DNA of 64,000 bases from NCBI RefSeq assembly GCF_042453785.1, contig NC_091673.1:937501-1001500 (forward strand), in the 5' to 3' direction. Positions 1-12,424 of the stretch are shown piece after piece. The notes under the pieces are model-generated. The model was not told the origin of the DNA and searched no databases. It saw nothing but the letters and a program-made list of their open reading frames with translations. The stretch comes from Malus domestica. Taxonomy: Eukaryota; Streptophyta; Magnoliopsida; Rosales; Rosaceae. Every line of letters begins with the position of its first letter. Position 1 is the stretch's first letter. Made by a program: the position numbers and the translations under genes.

Positions 1-729
1 TTAAAAACGTTGTTTCTGATCCGATCTATTCGAAAATCACCCATATTTGGATCTACAAACTCTATCTGGTGTGGTAGATATACTTTGACCCTTTCAGGTA
101 CCAAAGAAAACCATTGTTCTATCATTGTTTTAATTTGTTTTCTTTACTTTGATATTGTGGGTATGCCCTAACGCTGGTGGTGAGAATAGCTAATCTCCTA
201 CTAAACTTTTTTTTTTTAATCTAAAAGAAAAACGAATGAATAATGGTCGTGATTAGGGAAACATGATCCATGACAATTAAATACAACTTGCTAGTCCATG
301 TATGGCTTTTCTTTTCAAATTTATCTCCTTCAAATGAACAGCATTATTTGTTTCAAATTTATCTCCTTCAAATGAACTGCTTTATCTGTGTTCCAAATTG
401 ATTCTCGCGTGAGGAGTGGGTGTAGGCCACAAGGACAAGCAACCTGTAATAGTATTTTCTTTGAACAAGTTGTAGTTTTTCTTATCGATCATATCTTTGG
501 TATCCGGTATATATTCTTGTTTATTAAAAATGAAGATCAGATGGATGATGGATCTTCCACTTAGCCATGCTCAAAGATATGCTGTTCCCACTACAAGACA
601 TATTTCCAAACTTCCCAATCATATATGTCATCATGTGTTTCCATTTCCTTCACTCCTTTCATTTTATCTTTTTCAATAATAAAATTGAATTTCCCGATAA
701 ATGATCATCGTTTAGTGCATTCATTTTAG

Positions 730-1010
730 AGAAATGTTAAGCGATTCTCTCAAAGTGAAACTTTTTGCCACCTCATAATTTAACGACAATTTTTGTGCTA
801 ACATTATAAAATAGGGAACTTTAACGAAAAGCACCCGGTACTGTTCACTTTAACGAAAAACCACATTTTTACACTAAAAAGTCAATCCTGGTACTATTCA
901 CTTTACCCTTTATTTTGTCCTTATCATTAAAACTCAAAGTTTTCAAGCCATTTTCATTAGTTTTCCTTATAAAATATTGTGCAAAAAATATGAGGTCACA
1001 GACACAACGA
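730..1010. mobile_element. MITE family A copy, interrupted by MITE family B
   Basis: The left part (730-813) resembles the element in the 5-phosphatase intron: GAGAAATG start, CTCTCAAAGTGAAA, then CACCTCATAATTTAACG. The similarity resumes at 969-1010 (TGTGCAAAAAATATGAGGTC). The interval 814-968 is a second element flanked by an 8-bp duplication, so this is one MITE nested in another. Confidence 0.6.
814..968 (+). mobile_element. MITE family B copy 1 (hAT-like)
   Basis: 155 bp, beginning GGGAACTTTAACGAAAA and ending GTTTTCCTT; the ends are imperfect inverted repeats of each other. Exact 8-bp target duplication ATAAAATA at 806-813 and 969-976. Two further copies lie at 15783-15938 and, inverted, at 55179-55331. 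An 8-bp duplication fits the hAT superfamily. Confidence 0.82.
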
Positions 1011-1459
1011 ATGAGTCGGGATTTTAGCTTACAAGGGGCTCAAAAGTCGCAATCTGAAACGCTCTCTTAATCTTACAAAAATTACTTTGATGTATGGTGA
1101 GCAACCGACTATCGTCATTTGTGTCTGATATAATATCGTTCTCATCATATATCCTCTTCCTTAAACCTAAACCTGAAGCCTCTCTAACTTTCTTCCTCTC
1201 TCCCTCCATTAATCTCCAGACCAAAGTTCACCTCAAAGCTCACAAACAACAGATTGTCTGAACTCCATAGGAGCTACCAACCTCAAATCAAACCCGATGA
1301 AAAAATTAAAGTAAAAACATCTTATCAGGGCTCTGAACCTACGGAAAAACATTGAAAATCATAAGCAAAACACTAAACATTTATGCGTGAGAAAAATGTC
1401 ATGATGGGCTTGGGACCATCGATCTTAATCCCTTCATAGCTCTGTCTTTGGTAGGAGAA

Positions 1460-1515
1460 AGTCCATGGAGAGTCTCACTTTTAAGAGTCTCCTTAGCATT
1501 TCTCTTCATTTAATT
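1460..1515. mobile_element. MITE family A arm (fragment)
   Basis: One terminal arm only: the reverse complement of the stretch near AGTCCATGGAGAGTCTCACT matches the left end of the intron element at 3795. The opposite arm was not found, so this is a fragment. Confidence 0.5.
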
Positions 1516-1731
1516 TGTCAGAGACATTTTTATAGGTATCTGAAACACAATTTATGCGATGTATTATTCATGTGTTATAACGAGAGTGGACAATAACTTT
1601 ATATGTCTCAATTTTAGAACAACGTTACATTTACATGATTATGTTTCAAATACAACGAAAAAAATTGCTCAATTCTTAAGCTGCACTAATCATTAGTAAG
1701 TTCGATTAAAATATCTGCCACAAGATATATA

Positions 1732-2635
1732 TGGGGGTGGTATTGGTACGATTACCATACCAAAACCCATGTACCAATTACCATATCAAACTTTTGGTAT
1801 GACAAAATCTATTACCATTATCATGCCAAACTTTCGGTATACCAAATTTCAACATGCCAAATAGTTCGGTTGGCATGGTATGGTAATGGTAATTACCACT
1901 TTGTTTTGGGCCATTCTTTTGGGCCAAAATTTGATTTTTTTTTTTCAACCAAATTCAAGACCCAAACGTGTTTTGGTCACTCTCTTTAGGTTTCTAAAAC
2001 TTTCTTATTTAATTATGAGAATTTTATAGAGATTCATTTAAGAAACAAGAAGTAAACAGATGGAAGAATTGCTGAAAGAACCCAACATCCCTAAAAAATA
2101 GTACAAAGATTCCTAAATTCCATCTCTACATTCTTTAAAATTGTATAAAAATTAACTTGATATACGAAACCAAGGAGAAAGACATCCCAATTTGATGAAG
2201 GAGAAGATGAGATGGACTGCGAAGAGAGAGAGAGTTGCCGGAACGGGAGCAACATAAATGAAGCCGATGCCTAGATGAATGAAAAGATGAAGAGTCGCAA
2301 CGCAAGAAGGCTTGGGTTTTTTTATTGGGAACGTAGAGGTTAGAGGGTGAGATGATTGGATACATGACTAGGAAAAAAATATAAAGTGCATATATAATGG
2401 TAAAAATACCTAAGTATATATATAAATGAATAAATAAATGATATAATATTAATAGTAGTGGTACGGTACGGTATACCACTGGTAATGGTTTTGAATACCA
2501 TTATCGTACCAAAAATGTATGGTACGGTACAAATACCATATCATTACCAATGGTACAATTTTTTTGGCACAACTTTGGTATGGTACTATTGGTAATTCGG
2601 TTGATATAGTAATTTGGCAAAAAATTCCACCCCTA
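1732..2635. mobile_element. Non-autonomous hAT-type element, 904 bp
   Basis: The ends are TGGGGGTGG and CCACCCCTA, matching the TAGGGGTGG terminus common among plant hAT elements. Flanks are gatatata (1724-1731) and gatatatg (2636-2643), a 7/8 match to an 8-bp duplication. Subterminal regions are rich in GGTAC/GGTAT and ATACC/GTACC motifs in both orientations, which fits transposase binding sites. No transposase frame was recognised. Confidence 0.72.
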
Positions 2636-2695
2636 GATATATGTGAGTGCATGATGGTTAGCACACAAGACCCTGGTCGCCGGTTGGGAGCATAA

Positions 2696-2718
2696 TATAT
2701 ATATATATATATATATAT
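2696..2718. repeat. (TA)n microsatellite
   Basis: About 11 TA units between the hAT-type element and the 3' end of the 5-phosphatase gene. Confidence 0.9.
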
Positions 2719-2911
2719 GTAATTAAATTTGTATTATGTATTATGATTGGACCAAAACAAAAACCTTCAATTTCATAATATTCGATCCAAATAGAAGGGG
2801 TGCTTCTTAACGCCAACTTTTACTGTACATTCATGAGCCGAGTTATGTAAGCACAACTATATATTTATTATAATTATTACAAGCTTCTTAAGTAAACTAA
2901 TATTTTTATGA

Positions 2912-3764
2912 TCAAAGTTTCCAGCTTGTTGATCTCCCTTTCCATACAAAATTATGGGTGGAGGATACTTGAAACTTGCTTGATACTCCGTCTAACCTGT
3001 CTGATACAAAAAAACTATGATATCCTCTCAATGTTCTTAAAACCCCAACTTCGGCTGTAAATATTGCATTCACAGGTCTGTGATCAGACAATTTTGATTC
3101 ACCTCTATTGTATACATGTTGCTTCAACCCTTCTCCACGCCAAATTATCCGATCACACCTAAAAAAACCAATAATTAAAGACAATTAATTTCATATTACG
3201 TGTTATGATAACACCACGTGTCGGTATACATATTGCATGTTACATGTAATTGTTAAGCGAAACTTACCAGGCAGGAGCACGCCTCTTTTCACCTTTCTTT
3301 CCCGGAGGACATCCATAATATACATCAGAATTTGGACAATATTTGTAAGTGGGAGCAAATTCAACAGCTCCTTCATTCCAACCTTCGAGTACTTGTCCCT
3401 CTTTGAGCTGCATCATCAGCTAATCCCAATGAAAATTGATGTCAAATTTTGAGGGAAAGAAATTAACTTATTTTTTTTAAAATAAATATTTATATAAAGT
3501 GTACAGTGCTAACGATTAAGTGGTCTACCTGATCATGTTTTAGTAAGATATTCCATGCTCTTATATCCACTAACGAACGCGTTGTTGCTTCCGGAAGGGA
3601 AATTCTATAATTCAAGTCTCCGAGGAAAATTACTCGACTGCAATATTTTTGAACCAAGCAATTAGGCACCGGTGTTGATGTATCTAATTTGCAATAGTAC
3701 TTCAAAACATATTATGTATATCTGTAATTAATTAGCTAGGCTTTATATGATATTAACTTTTGAC

Positions 3765-3806
<42 letters not shown>

Positions 3807-5727
3807 AATGCTAATTAGGAGACTCTCAAAAGTGAGATTCTTCATGGACTTTCAGTCACCTCATGTTTTTTTGCACAATGTTTTATAATGTCGACACGGT
3901 AATTAACGTTAAGATGTGAAGTGTTAGAAAATTCATAAAGAATCTCACTTTTAAGAGAGTCCCTTGACTCTCATATATACATATATGAAGTCAATGTTTT
4001 AAAAAACCCATAGTTTGAATGACATGATCATATGACTAATAGACCATTTACTGTTTACTGGTATAGAGAAGTCAAGCTTTTCATGTGGTTAACATAATTA
4101 GTCCAACATGGCCATATAAAATTTGGTTAACAATTACTTAATTGTAAATAATATTATATAGAAGAAGACAAGTAGTAATAAAGATCAACAACACTACAGG
4201 TTTGTCGGCTCTATTAATTAGTTATTTGTCACGACAATTAAAAGAAGAAAAATAAACAATAATGGTGATAAGCCTTAAATATATATATATATTGTACTTG
4301 TCCAATTGTGTTATTTTCATGCTACGTACATATATAGTGAAAAATAGATTGATTGATTAATGAGATTAATTATATATTATGTATAATAAACTAATGCAAT
4401 AACGAACTGGTTTGGGCGGTTTCAAAGTTTAGTTAACATACTCATGATCTAAGATCCTTCGTGGCAAATCAAGCAAAGGGCCTCTGGGAAAACTTGTTCT
4501 GGAAAATATATCGGATATGTTAGAATTCCTCAGTTTCTCATCTCCTTCTCTACCCCCTGAAGCTAGATGAGTGCACACGAAGCAGAAGCTTGTTTCATGT
4601 AATCGAAATCTAACAGAAACCGAACCCTGCATGCATACCATAATTTTAATTAAGATAAAAAAGTAATGTACCTTTGATCATTATTATTATTTAGATCATG
4701 TATAACCTCAGGCTCTGGAATATCGATCATGAGGCTACAATATTACAAAATATCAATATTCTGCCACTAAAGAGTCTTTAAATTAAATTCAGCAGTTGTC
4801 TCTGTGTATTGTAATTTTTTTCAAAGCATAAAGTATGTAATAATATTAAGTCCACGTACCTTATTTCCTAGGCATCCCATGATCCCACAGCCAACACAGG
4901 AGACACTTGGATTCCGAATAAATGGACGAAGATCACTTCGAATCCAAACTGATATTAGTATCCCCACCATTTGCTTACTTACAATACAGTGGAAGTCTGG
5001 TGGTTTATTAATATTGTTGTGTCTTTTCTTGTTTAAAGCTTCTCTGATCAAGGAATTCCATTTCATGCAGATCTTACTATTCTCAGATCCTAGAACATTG
5101 GAGGCTTTCAGAGGAACGATTTCTTGAAACCTGAACAACATGAAATTAACATATGCATCGTGAGTAATTACAAGTTTTAGTTTTTTTTTCTTTTCTTTTC
5201 TAATTTAGTATGGAATTATGTACGTACCCAAGAACATAGATGTCAGAGGATGTGTCAATCCAATCCTCCATATTCATATCTTCTTGTGGTTCCACCCCGC
5301 CAACATTCCATGTACTAACAAAAACCCTAGATGAAGAGAAAACAAAACCATACGTATGAGATGTATAAAAATACATTTTATGAAAAAAAAAGATACGTAT
5401 TAATTGGAGTATTAATCATGGTGGACCAGGGAAATGAAATTTCGGGATCGAGTTGGTATATAAATACATACTTGTACTTGTGTGTGTTAGTGTCCTTGTG
5501 ATGATTGACGACGGTAGAGGTAAGGTTTGAAGACGGTTGATCAACACTTGGTGTTTCCAGTATTAATTCCTCCGAGACCTCGTTGCTTGGAAAATCTGCT
5601 ACAAAGTTGTTGCTTCCCAATTGCTTTCTCAGAATCTTGTTTGCCACTAATCTAGGCCACATCACCTGATCAAGGGAAACATAAATATTAATATTGTTAT
5701 AAGCATTTTTATGCATGTATATATGTC

Positions 5728-5771
<44 letters not shown>

Positions 5772-5865
5772 CATACATGTATATAGATATGGAGGAGGAA
5801 AAATATCAACGGGATGCCTAAAAGGTAGAGACGAAGGTGCTCACTTCTCCTGGCTTTCTAGCCAT
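2912..5865 (-). CDS. Type I inositol polyphosphate 5-phosphatase (IP5P4-like)
   Basis: Spliced gene, 425 aa. Exons in transcript order: 5845-5865, 5472-5665, 5228-5326, 4860-5130, 4442-4626, 3529-3637, 3268-3419, 2912-3158; every intron is GT-AG and the phases agree. The family removes the 5-phosphate from inositol phosphates and phosphoinositides, ending Ca2+/lipid signals. Visible signatures are STWNVGG near residue 75, CTHLASGGREGDEK, the catalytic block LGDLNYRI, the FAPTYKY segment, and CDRIIW followed by SDHRPV close to the C-terminus. The first exon encodes only MARKPGE and is joined across a (GT)n-rich intron to VMWPRLVANK, a typical N-terminus of this subfamily. The intron between exons 5 and 6 holds an inverted-repeat MITE. 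At 425 aa it lies toward the short end for the type I group. All catalytic blocks are intact, so it is probably functional. The first exon is the least certain part. Confidence 0.88.
3795..3985. mobile_element. MITE family A copy in 5-phosphatase intron
   Basis: About 190 bp with imperfect terminal inverted repeats of roughly 50 bp. The left arm carries GACTCTCAAAAGTGAGATTC and the right arm is its reverse complement, with a few changes, near 3940-3970. It sits next to a (TA)n run at about 3765-3800. Related arms occur at 730-1010 and 1460-1515. No coding capacity. Confidence 0.75.
5733..5768. repeat. (GT)n microsatellite in 5-phosphatase intron 1
   Basis: A run of about 18 GT units lies in the intron between the 21-nt first exon and exon 2 of the 5-phosphatase gene. 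On the minus strand it reads (AC)n. It also generates a spurious poly-His/Thr reading frame. Confidence 0.95.
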
Positions 5866-8800
5866 GGACAGAGAGAAAGAGGGGAAGAGTTGAAGTATTT
5901 GATGCTAGAGAGGGAAGGAGAAAGGTCGGATAGACGATGATAAAACAGATAAAAATTAAAGAAATGCAGAGAGATAATCATGCATGCCGCACTGCAAGTT
6001 GGGGTGATTTGGAGGAGTTGCTCTTAACTAAAGCGACGTGGATGGTTTCAAGGATAGAAAATGCAGCAACCGTTAAAAAGAAGTGGCTGCATTGCTTGTA
6101 TATATATATATATATTCGTTGAGAGTTCTCAAAAAAATATATATATATATATATATATTCGTTGAGAGAGAGGGAGAGAGAGAGAGAGTAAGGAGAAAAC
6201 ACGGGTCTCTGCAGGCATGAATTTTTTCTGTTTCCTTACGGCATAACTTGAAGGATATGATATGCTTTTACAGAATTGTTTAAGCAAGGGGTGCATGCAA
6301 GTGGGCGTGCTCCATCATCAACCACATTATATAAAAACAGATGAGCATCAGTATAAAAAAAAACCTAATTTTTTTTGTAACGTGTCAACCGCTTACAGGT
6401 GATCAAAATGTCCTTACGTCGTCGATGCCACCTCCTACTCCAACTCTGAAATTACCTTGCAGTCATCACTCTCTAGGCTCTATATTGGTTTCTCATCCCG
6501 ATCATCTGGTTAAAACGGCCTTGCAGTCATCGCCCCCTCAATTCAAACACGTAAACCCCAAATCTCCACAAATACTGAGTTGTTTCCCTCGCGGCCCCCT
6601 CCTTCAGCCTCGATCTGCTCCGGCTCTTTCTCCTTCGGCCCGTCTGTTCAATTCCCAATCACAAACCCGCAACGCACCAAAGGTATAGCGCGGTTTAGTT
6701 ATTTTCTTTTTATTTAATATAATTTTTAATTTAGTAGATGCCATTTTGTGTGATATTGGTTTGATATTAGGGTGATATTGGTTTTTTTTTTCTTTTGTCA
6801 AATATTGTTTTAATTTGTTTTCAGTTTTCTCGAGATATAAGGAGTATGTCTCTTTTTCTATTTTCTATTAGGGTTAGATTGCTTTCTTATTAGTTTCAGA
6901 ATGAAGTCTTTATAAATACACCTTGTAACTTAATATAAAAGTTAAATCGTTATAAGATGCAGTCCTTTCGTTATATAGTCGTCTTGACCATATTGTGGTC
7001 TTATTCTTTATTGTAGTCAATAAAATTGGAATCGCAGTTTGTAATTAGTTTTTCTTCTTTTCTAGTCCTTTGTTGTGTTAACAGTTTGGCTGCTATTTAG
7101 TAGCCTTGGGGAGCAAGGCAGCATTTGTTTTGTTTGCTGCGGGTAAAAACTAATTGGATTGAATTATAATTTTTGAAGATATATATAATTTAATTTGCAA
7201 GATGTCAGATACATACTTTATATTTGTATCAAACTAGAAAAAAAAATTATATATATGTATGTATATATATTTCACATATAGACACTGAGAAGACACATCC
7301 AAAAATAGGGGCACTCAGTACTGTTGACTCTCTCATTGATAACACAAACATGTTTCCAAAAAGCTGATTTAATTAAAGGTACGGTCTGATGTATTCGGCT
7401 GGCTGGAATATCATATCAGGGATGGCCTCAGAGCATGCAATATGCAAGTCGTTTGTAGAATTGTAGTTCGAGTTTTTCCAGAGCCGCCGGCAGAAATTCA
7501 CAAGTTGGTGTATAAACAAATTAAATGGATTTAAAATTAATGGTAAGTGACCATCGACCAGTATCTTAACCTAACATTGAAGTGTATACTATACTTTCCA
7601 ATCACAATGCAACTTGTTCACAAGATTCCAATTTTAAATCATCCGGCAAAAACAGCAATTTTAACAACTCCAATCAAATAAAAAAATTGTATAGTTTAAC
7701 ACCACTAATTATATATACTCGTTAAACTATCATAATCAACCAATATCAATGGGTTCATAATTTACACACCATACGTATTTTTGGGATTTGATAGGCACTA
7801 ATGACAGCCACAAGAAGCAAACCACCAATCCAATTTTCTTATTTGGATGGATGGCGTGCCCAATGTTTCCAATAAAAATGTCATCTTTTTGTCATATTGA
7901 AAAAAACACAATATTTTACGCTGTGTTTTTTCTGAATGTTTGTGTTTGTGTTCTTGTACCTCCGCGATTTTGTATTAATTAACATGATCTCCTAATGATA
8001 CATATTAATTATTAGCATATGTGCTCATAGTTGTTATTTAGGGCATATATATTTGGTGAGATATTTGGGCAAATTGGGGCACAACAAGCTAGTCACGTCC
8101 GTTCGGCCCCATCCTAGTTAATATTAAGTGATGCAGGCTTAGCTTCACCTCATCAGCTTGAAATCAGCAAATTACAAGCACGTAACAATTACATATCATT
8201 GCGTCTTAGGGTTTTCCAATCTTTTCCTTGAAAACCAAACCATCAAAAATTAGTTAGCCCTTGAACCTCAAGTTTCTTTACACAAAATCCCACATATTTT
8301 TTTTGTCTGAATAAAACTTATTTACCAGGTTATGTATAAGCAAATTCATTAATTCTGTTTGACTTTCCACGTTTTTCATTTTTAGATGTCTAAAATATCC
8401 CTAATTACTTATTTGGTATCTACAATTCATTATATGGATATTATGTGTATTAATATCATGAATTATTTTTCAAACTATGCAAATTTAAAAGGCGAATTAA
8501 TGATTTTGGGAAAAAAAAAATGGTATTAATGCTATTCATCAGAGCATAAAAAGGAAGACTACCCAATTTTTTTTATCCATTACTCTTGGTCTTCAACCTC
8601 TATTTATCTATTATAAACTTTTTTATCTATTATTTTCTTTGATAAATATAGGTAAATATGTAATATTTTATATTACTTTGTATTTCATTCATATTTTTCC
8701 ATGAAATATATTGTAATAATGTTGTATGGAAAAGGTATCTAAGTTATTTTAGTTTACCTATTTGAATATTGGAAAAACAATATCCCCACTTACATACATA

Positions 8801-8906
8801 ATAAGGAGTAGGTAAATATTTTCATTCCACGTCAGGATAATTTGTAGATACACAAAAGCCAATTACACTTGGGTGTTATTGTACATTAATGTACCGACTG
8901 TTATGT
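5866..8906. other. Intergenic stretch, no gene recognised
   Basis: Upstream of the 5-phosphatase gene. It holds duplicated (TA)n blocks, each followed by ATTCGTTGAGAG (about 6099-6125 and 6137-6170), a GA-rich run at 6170-6190 and otherwise AT-rich sequence. A 115-codon open frame at 6341-6688 starts in low-complexity sequence and has no recognisable domain. Its end lies next to a possible GT splice donor (AAAG/GTATAG), so an orphan first exon cannot be excluded. Confidence 0.5.
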
Positions 8907-9292
8907 TGTGACAACCTATCCTTAATTTTAAGATTTTATTAAATTCTAAAAGAGTGAATGGACGAAAACGCCTCTAGTGGTGAGATTGTTGACGTTCGTT
9001 GACCATCATTATGTGACTTGTATGAGCTATTATTTTACCATATTCTTGAAGTACTCGAAGGTACGAACATGTAGGCACAAGCGGAATTGAATTTGGAGTT
9101 ACGATGGAGATTTTACGGACTTACAAACGTGAAGGGTGATTTGGTAATTTTAACATCTCGGGAGATAATTTTATGGTTTGTCCTTTTGTAGCCTTGGGCT
9201 ATGTATCATGTGGGACCCACACCCCGTACTCCTCCTTCACTCCCATGTCTCCCTATTTCTGGAGCGCTCTTTATCTCTCCCTTATTTCAAGG

Positions 9293-9440
9293 GGTGTGAT
9301 ATCCACACACCCCATTTTACTTCTCACACACCTTTTTAATTTTCGGCCGTCGGATCAGATCAATTAGAGAAGATCAACGGACATAAATTAACAAAGGGTG
9401 TGTGAGAAGTAATTTGAGGTGTGTGGATAGCACACCCTTA
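9293..9440. mobile_element. Mutator-type MITE, copy 1
   Basis: About 148 bp with terminal inverted repeats GGGTGTGATATCCACACACC and GGTGTGTGGATAGCACACCC, and an internal TTCGGCCGTCGGATC block. A second copy at 23739-23885 shares both ends and the internal block and has a 9-bp duplication. The duplication is not clear at this copy. Confidence 0.75.
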
Positions 9441-9786
9441 CTCTCTCCATTCTCTCTCATCTAACTCTCTATCTTTTCACTCTCTTTCTCTCTCTGTAAA
9501 CACAGAGACCAGCCATCACCACCACACATCCGGTGAGCTTCACTAAACCACCACCTTAAGGCCACTACCTATCATCCTTTCCAAAACTCAAATTCAAGGG
9601 GATCAGACTCCTTCACATCTCATATGGACTCTTTACCTCTCTTACTCACTTTGTGCTCACTGTACAGAAGTAACCATGGCGATCGCCAACGCCCAGTTTC
9701 ACGACCACCGTCGTCTTTGTCTCCAACCCACCACGAAAGCAGTACCATGTACAAACGCCCTGTTTGGGCATCCAAACCCTAAAAGT

Positions 9787-12424
9787 CACTACTAGAAATT
9801 TTGACTTTACCGACAAAAGTACTTTGTCGGCAAAAGTCAAAATTTGTTGGCAAAGAGTCTTCCCCAACAAAAAATTTTGTCGGTCATTTCGTCACGCAAA
9901 GCATGTCGGGTAAGAGTTTTCCCGACAAATTTTTGTGTTTCGTTGGCTAAGGTTCAATTTTTCCCAACAAACTAATTTTTGTCGGCATTTACATCTTTCC
10001 CGACAAATATTTCATCAGTACAGAGCTTTTATGCCGACAAATAATACTTTTTAGCCAACAAATTATGTTCATCATCATGGATATTTTGTCGGCACAGTCT
10101 TCTCTCCCGACAAAATTAGTGTCGTCGGGAAAGACATTTAATTTATATAAAAAAATAACGCTTTAATGCTCAACTATTATATATGCAAATCCAAATACAA
10201 TACAAAAAAATTGTTAAGAAATAATACTTTATTGATTGATAAATTTCAAATGTACATCTAGAGTGCTTATACAAAAGCATGTCACACAATAAAATTATCC
10301 TACTGCCATTCCTTAAAGTCGGCTGCCATGTAGCATTATGCAAGAGCTTGTGTCATGAGGAAAGGGGCATTCCCAGCTTCATTTCCACGCAAGAAAATGA
10401 GCATTCCCAGATTTATATCAAATGGCCTTCAAAAATCCATTAGCACCAAATATGCAGGAGCTTGTGTCATGGGGCAAGATGAGAAGAATTTAGTGGCTTA
10501 CTGAAGACCATGAGTTTGCGACCTCAAACCTTGGATGATATAGCACCATAGTAGAAAATGGGGAAGGGCTGCAATAACACCATAGTATTACAATAAACAA
10601 TGAAAACTTAACCAATTTGTCAACAAGAAAGTATGTAGTTATATCTAATACTTTCCCATTACAAAGAGCCTAATCCCTTTCTAAGTTCATATTCCTCCAA
10701 TCCCAATATACTTGAGACATTATATTGAATGTTAATTCACAAAGTCCTCCTTTACGATAGTCCAAATCGACATTACATTGAATGTTAACATTTAAAAGTT
10801 CAGTGCATGCCATATTTGGGTACTGCAAAACTAGGAAAAGTATTGACAAATAATTAGTTAATATCTATTACCTAATCAACCCGTAGAACAGTGCAGGCAG
10901 CATCTGCAGCATAATTGAGAGCAAAGAACCTGTAACAAACCACCCAACATAGAAGATTAATACCTATATCACATATGACAGAATCATTATGACAAGCTAG
11001 GGTCATAGTGTTTCTTAAACCAGAATCTAAGCAACATATAAACCTAGAATCTACAGAACCTACATGATTCCCTACACACAAATCCAAAGTACTAATGCAA
11101 GTAGAGGTTTGCCACAATATGCTGAAAGAAATAATTTCAAAAGTCAATTGCAACCTTACCTTTGTTCACATGTGAATAGGCATGTCATCACAACCTAGCA
11201 AAAAGGGAAAGCTGCTTAAACTGATTATGAATTCAGAAACTAGAAAATGAGTATTCCCAGTTTTAGACCAAACGGCCTTCACTGAAACCAACCCAAAGTT
11301 CAATAACCCCACATATGCAAACTCTAACATTTAAAAAGATTATATTACATTTAGCACAAACCAGAACACAAACTACAACATACTTTAAATAAGAATCCAC
11401 CATCACAAGGCACTTGTAAGCATAAGAAGTTACATGGAGCGACTTCTGTTATCAAGCACATAGTTGCAATTAAGCACACCATCTTTGAGGGCATCAAACC
11501 TTCAAGCCCATTTCATTGCTCTAAAACATTTTGAGACCATTTTTCATGCTACTTCAGTTTCAATGTCAAGTACCATGAGCCTAATTTCAATTGATTACAC
11601 AGAGGGATTGATTTTTGTGGTGCAAAGACTCACAATCAATTTTAACTATAAAACCATTACTGCAACTTGATTAAAGTCTCGCAGAAATTGAAGTTAAAAG
11701 CAATTAAATCCAGAACATGGATTACGCATCCTCAAACCCTAACTAAGGATCCTCCATCAAATCATTACCTAAAATCCCCTCAGAATTACATTGGAAAAAC
11801 AAATCTAAGAAAGGAACCATAAAATTGAGACTAACAGAGAGCTGAGGGGAAGGATTAGAGTAGGTAGGGTTTGAGAACATACCCAAAACGTTTTAGAGAA
11901 ACGAAGTGCAACGAAGCACCCAGTACTAGCGATTACGAAGCTAGAGTAGCAGGGGCACTTCAACGGCAACGGCAATAGAGAGTAGATGAAGCGATGACGA
12001 TGGCGAGCCAAAAAACAATGTTGACGGAAAGCGAACGGTGGCACCGTGAGAGAGAGAGGGAGAGAGAGAAGGGGGCTGGGCTATCCGCATATAACAGGGT
12101 TTGTAGAAAATACATTGAATTTAGATTTAAGGGGGAAATTCTTTAAACTGAAAAATTGAGCGGGGAATCGAAAAGACAAAAAAAAAAAAAGAGCAGGAAA
12201 GAATAAATTCGCGCTCCTCTCTTGATGACGAACGGACATGTTTTTGCCAACTATTAGTTTATTTGTCGGCTTGAATGTTCTTTGCCAACAAACTTTTCAT
12301 CGACATAGGTCTAAATGTTTAGAGCCGACGAATTAAATTTTTTGTCGGGCAAAGACTCTTGTGCTGACAAAATTTTACTTTATCGGCTTTAAGTTTGTCG
12401 GCAAAATAATATTTTCTTGTAGTG
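9787..12424. mobile_element. Non-autonomous CACTA (En/Spm-type) element
   Basis: 2638 bp. Termini are CACTACTAGAAA at the left and TTTCTTGTAGTG at the right (reverse complement CACTACAAGAAA), with a perfect 3-bp duplication AGT at 9784-9786 and 12425-12427. Both ends, about 350 bp on the left and 190 bp on the right, carry many copies of a TTTGTCGGCAAAAG-like motif in both orientations, the dense subterminal repeats typical of the superfamily. The interior (about 10150-12230) has no transposase frame. It was probably mobilised in trans. Confidence 0.88.

Noticed and set aside
5378..5809. Single open frame covering the (GT)n tract and 5-phosphatase exon 2
   Set aside because: The poly-His/Thr part is translated microsatellite in an intron; only 5472-5665 is exon.
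6341..6688. 115-codon open frame, Pro/Ser-rich
   Set aside because: Starts in an A-rich tract, no domain or homologue recognised, and no supporting downstream exon found. A possible donor at its end is not enough.
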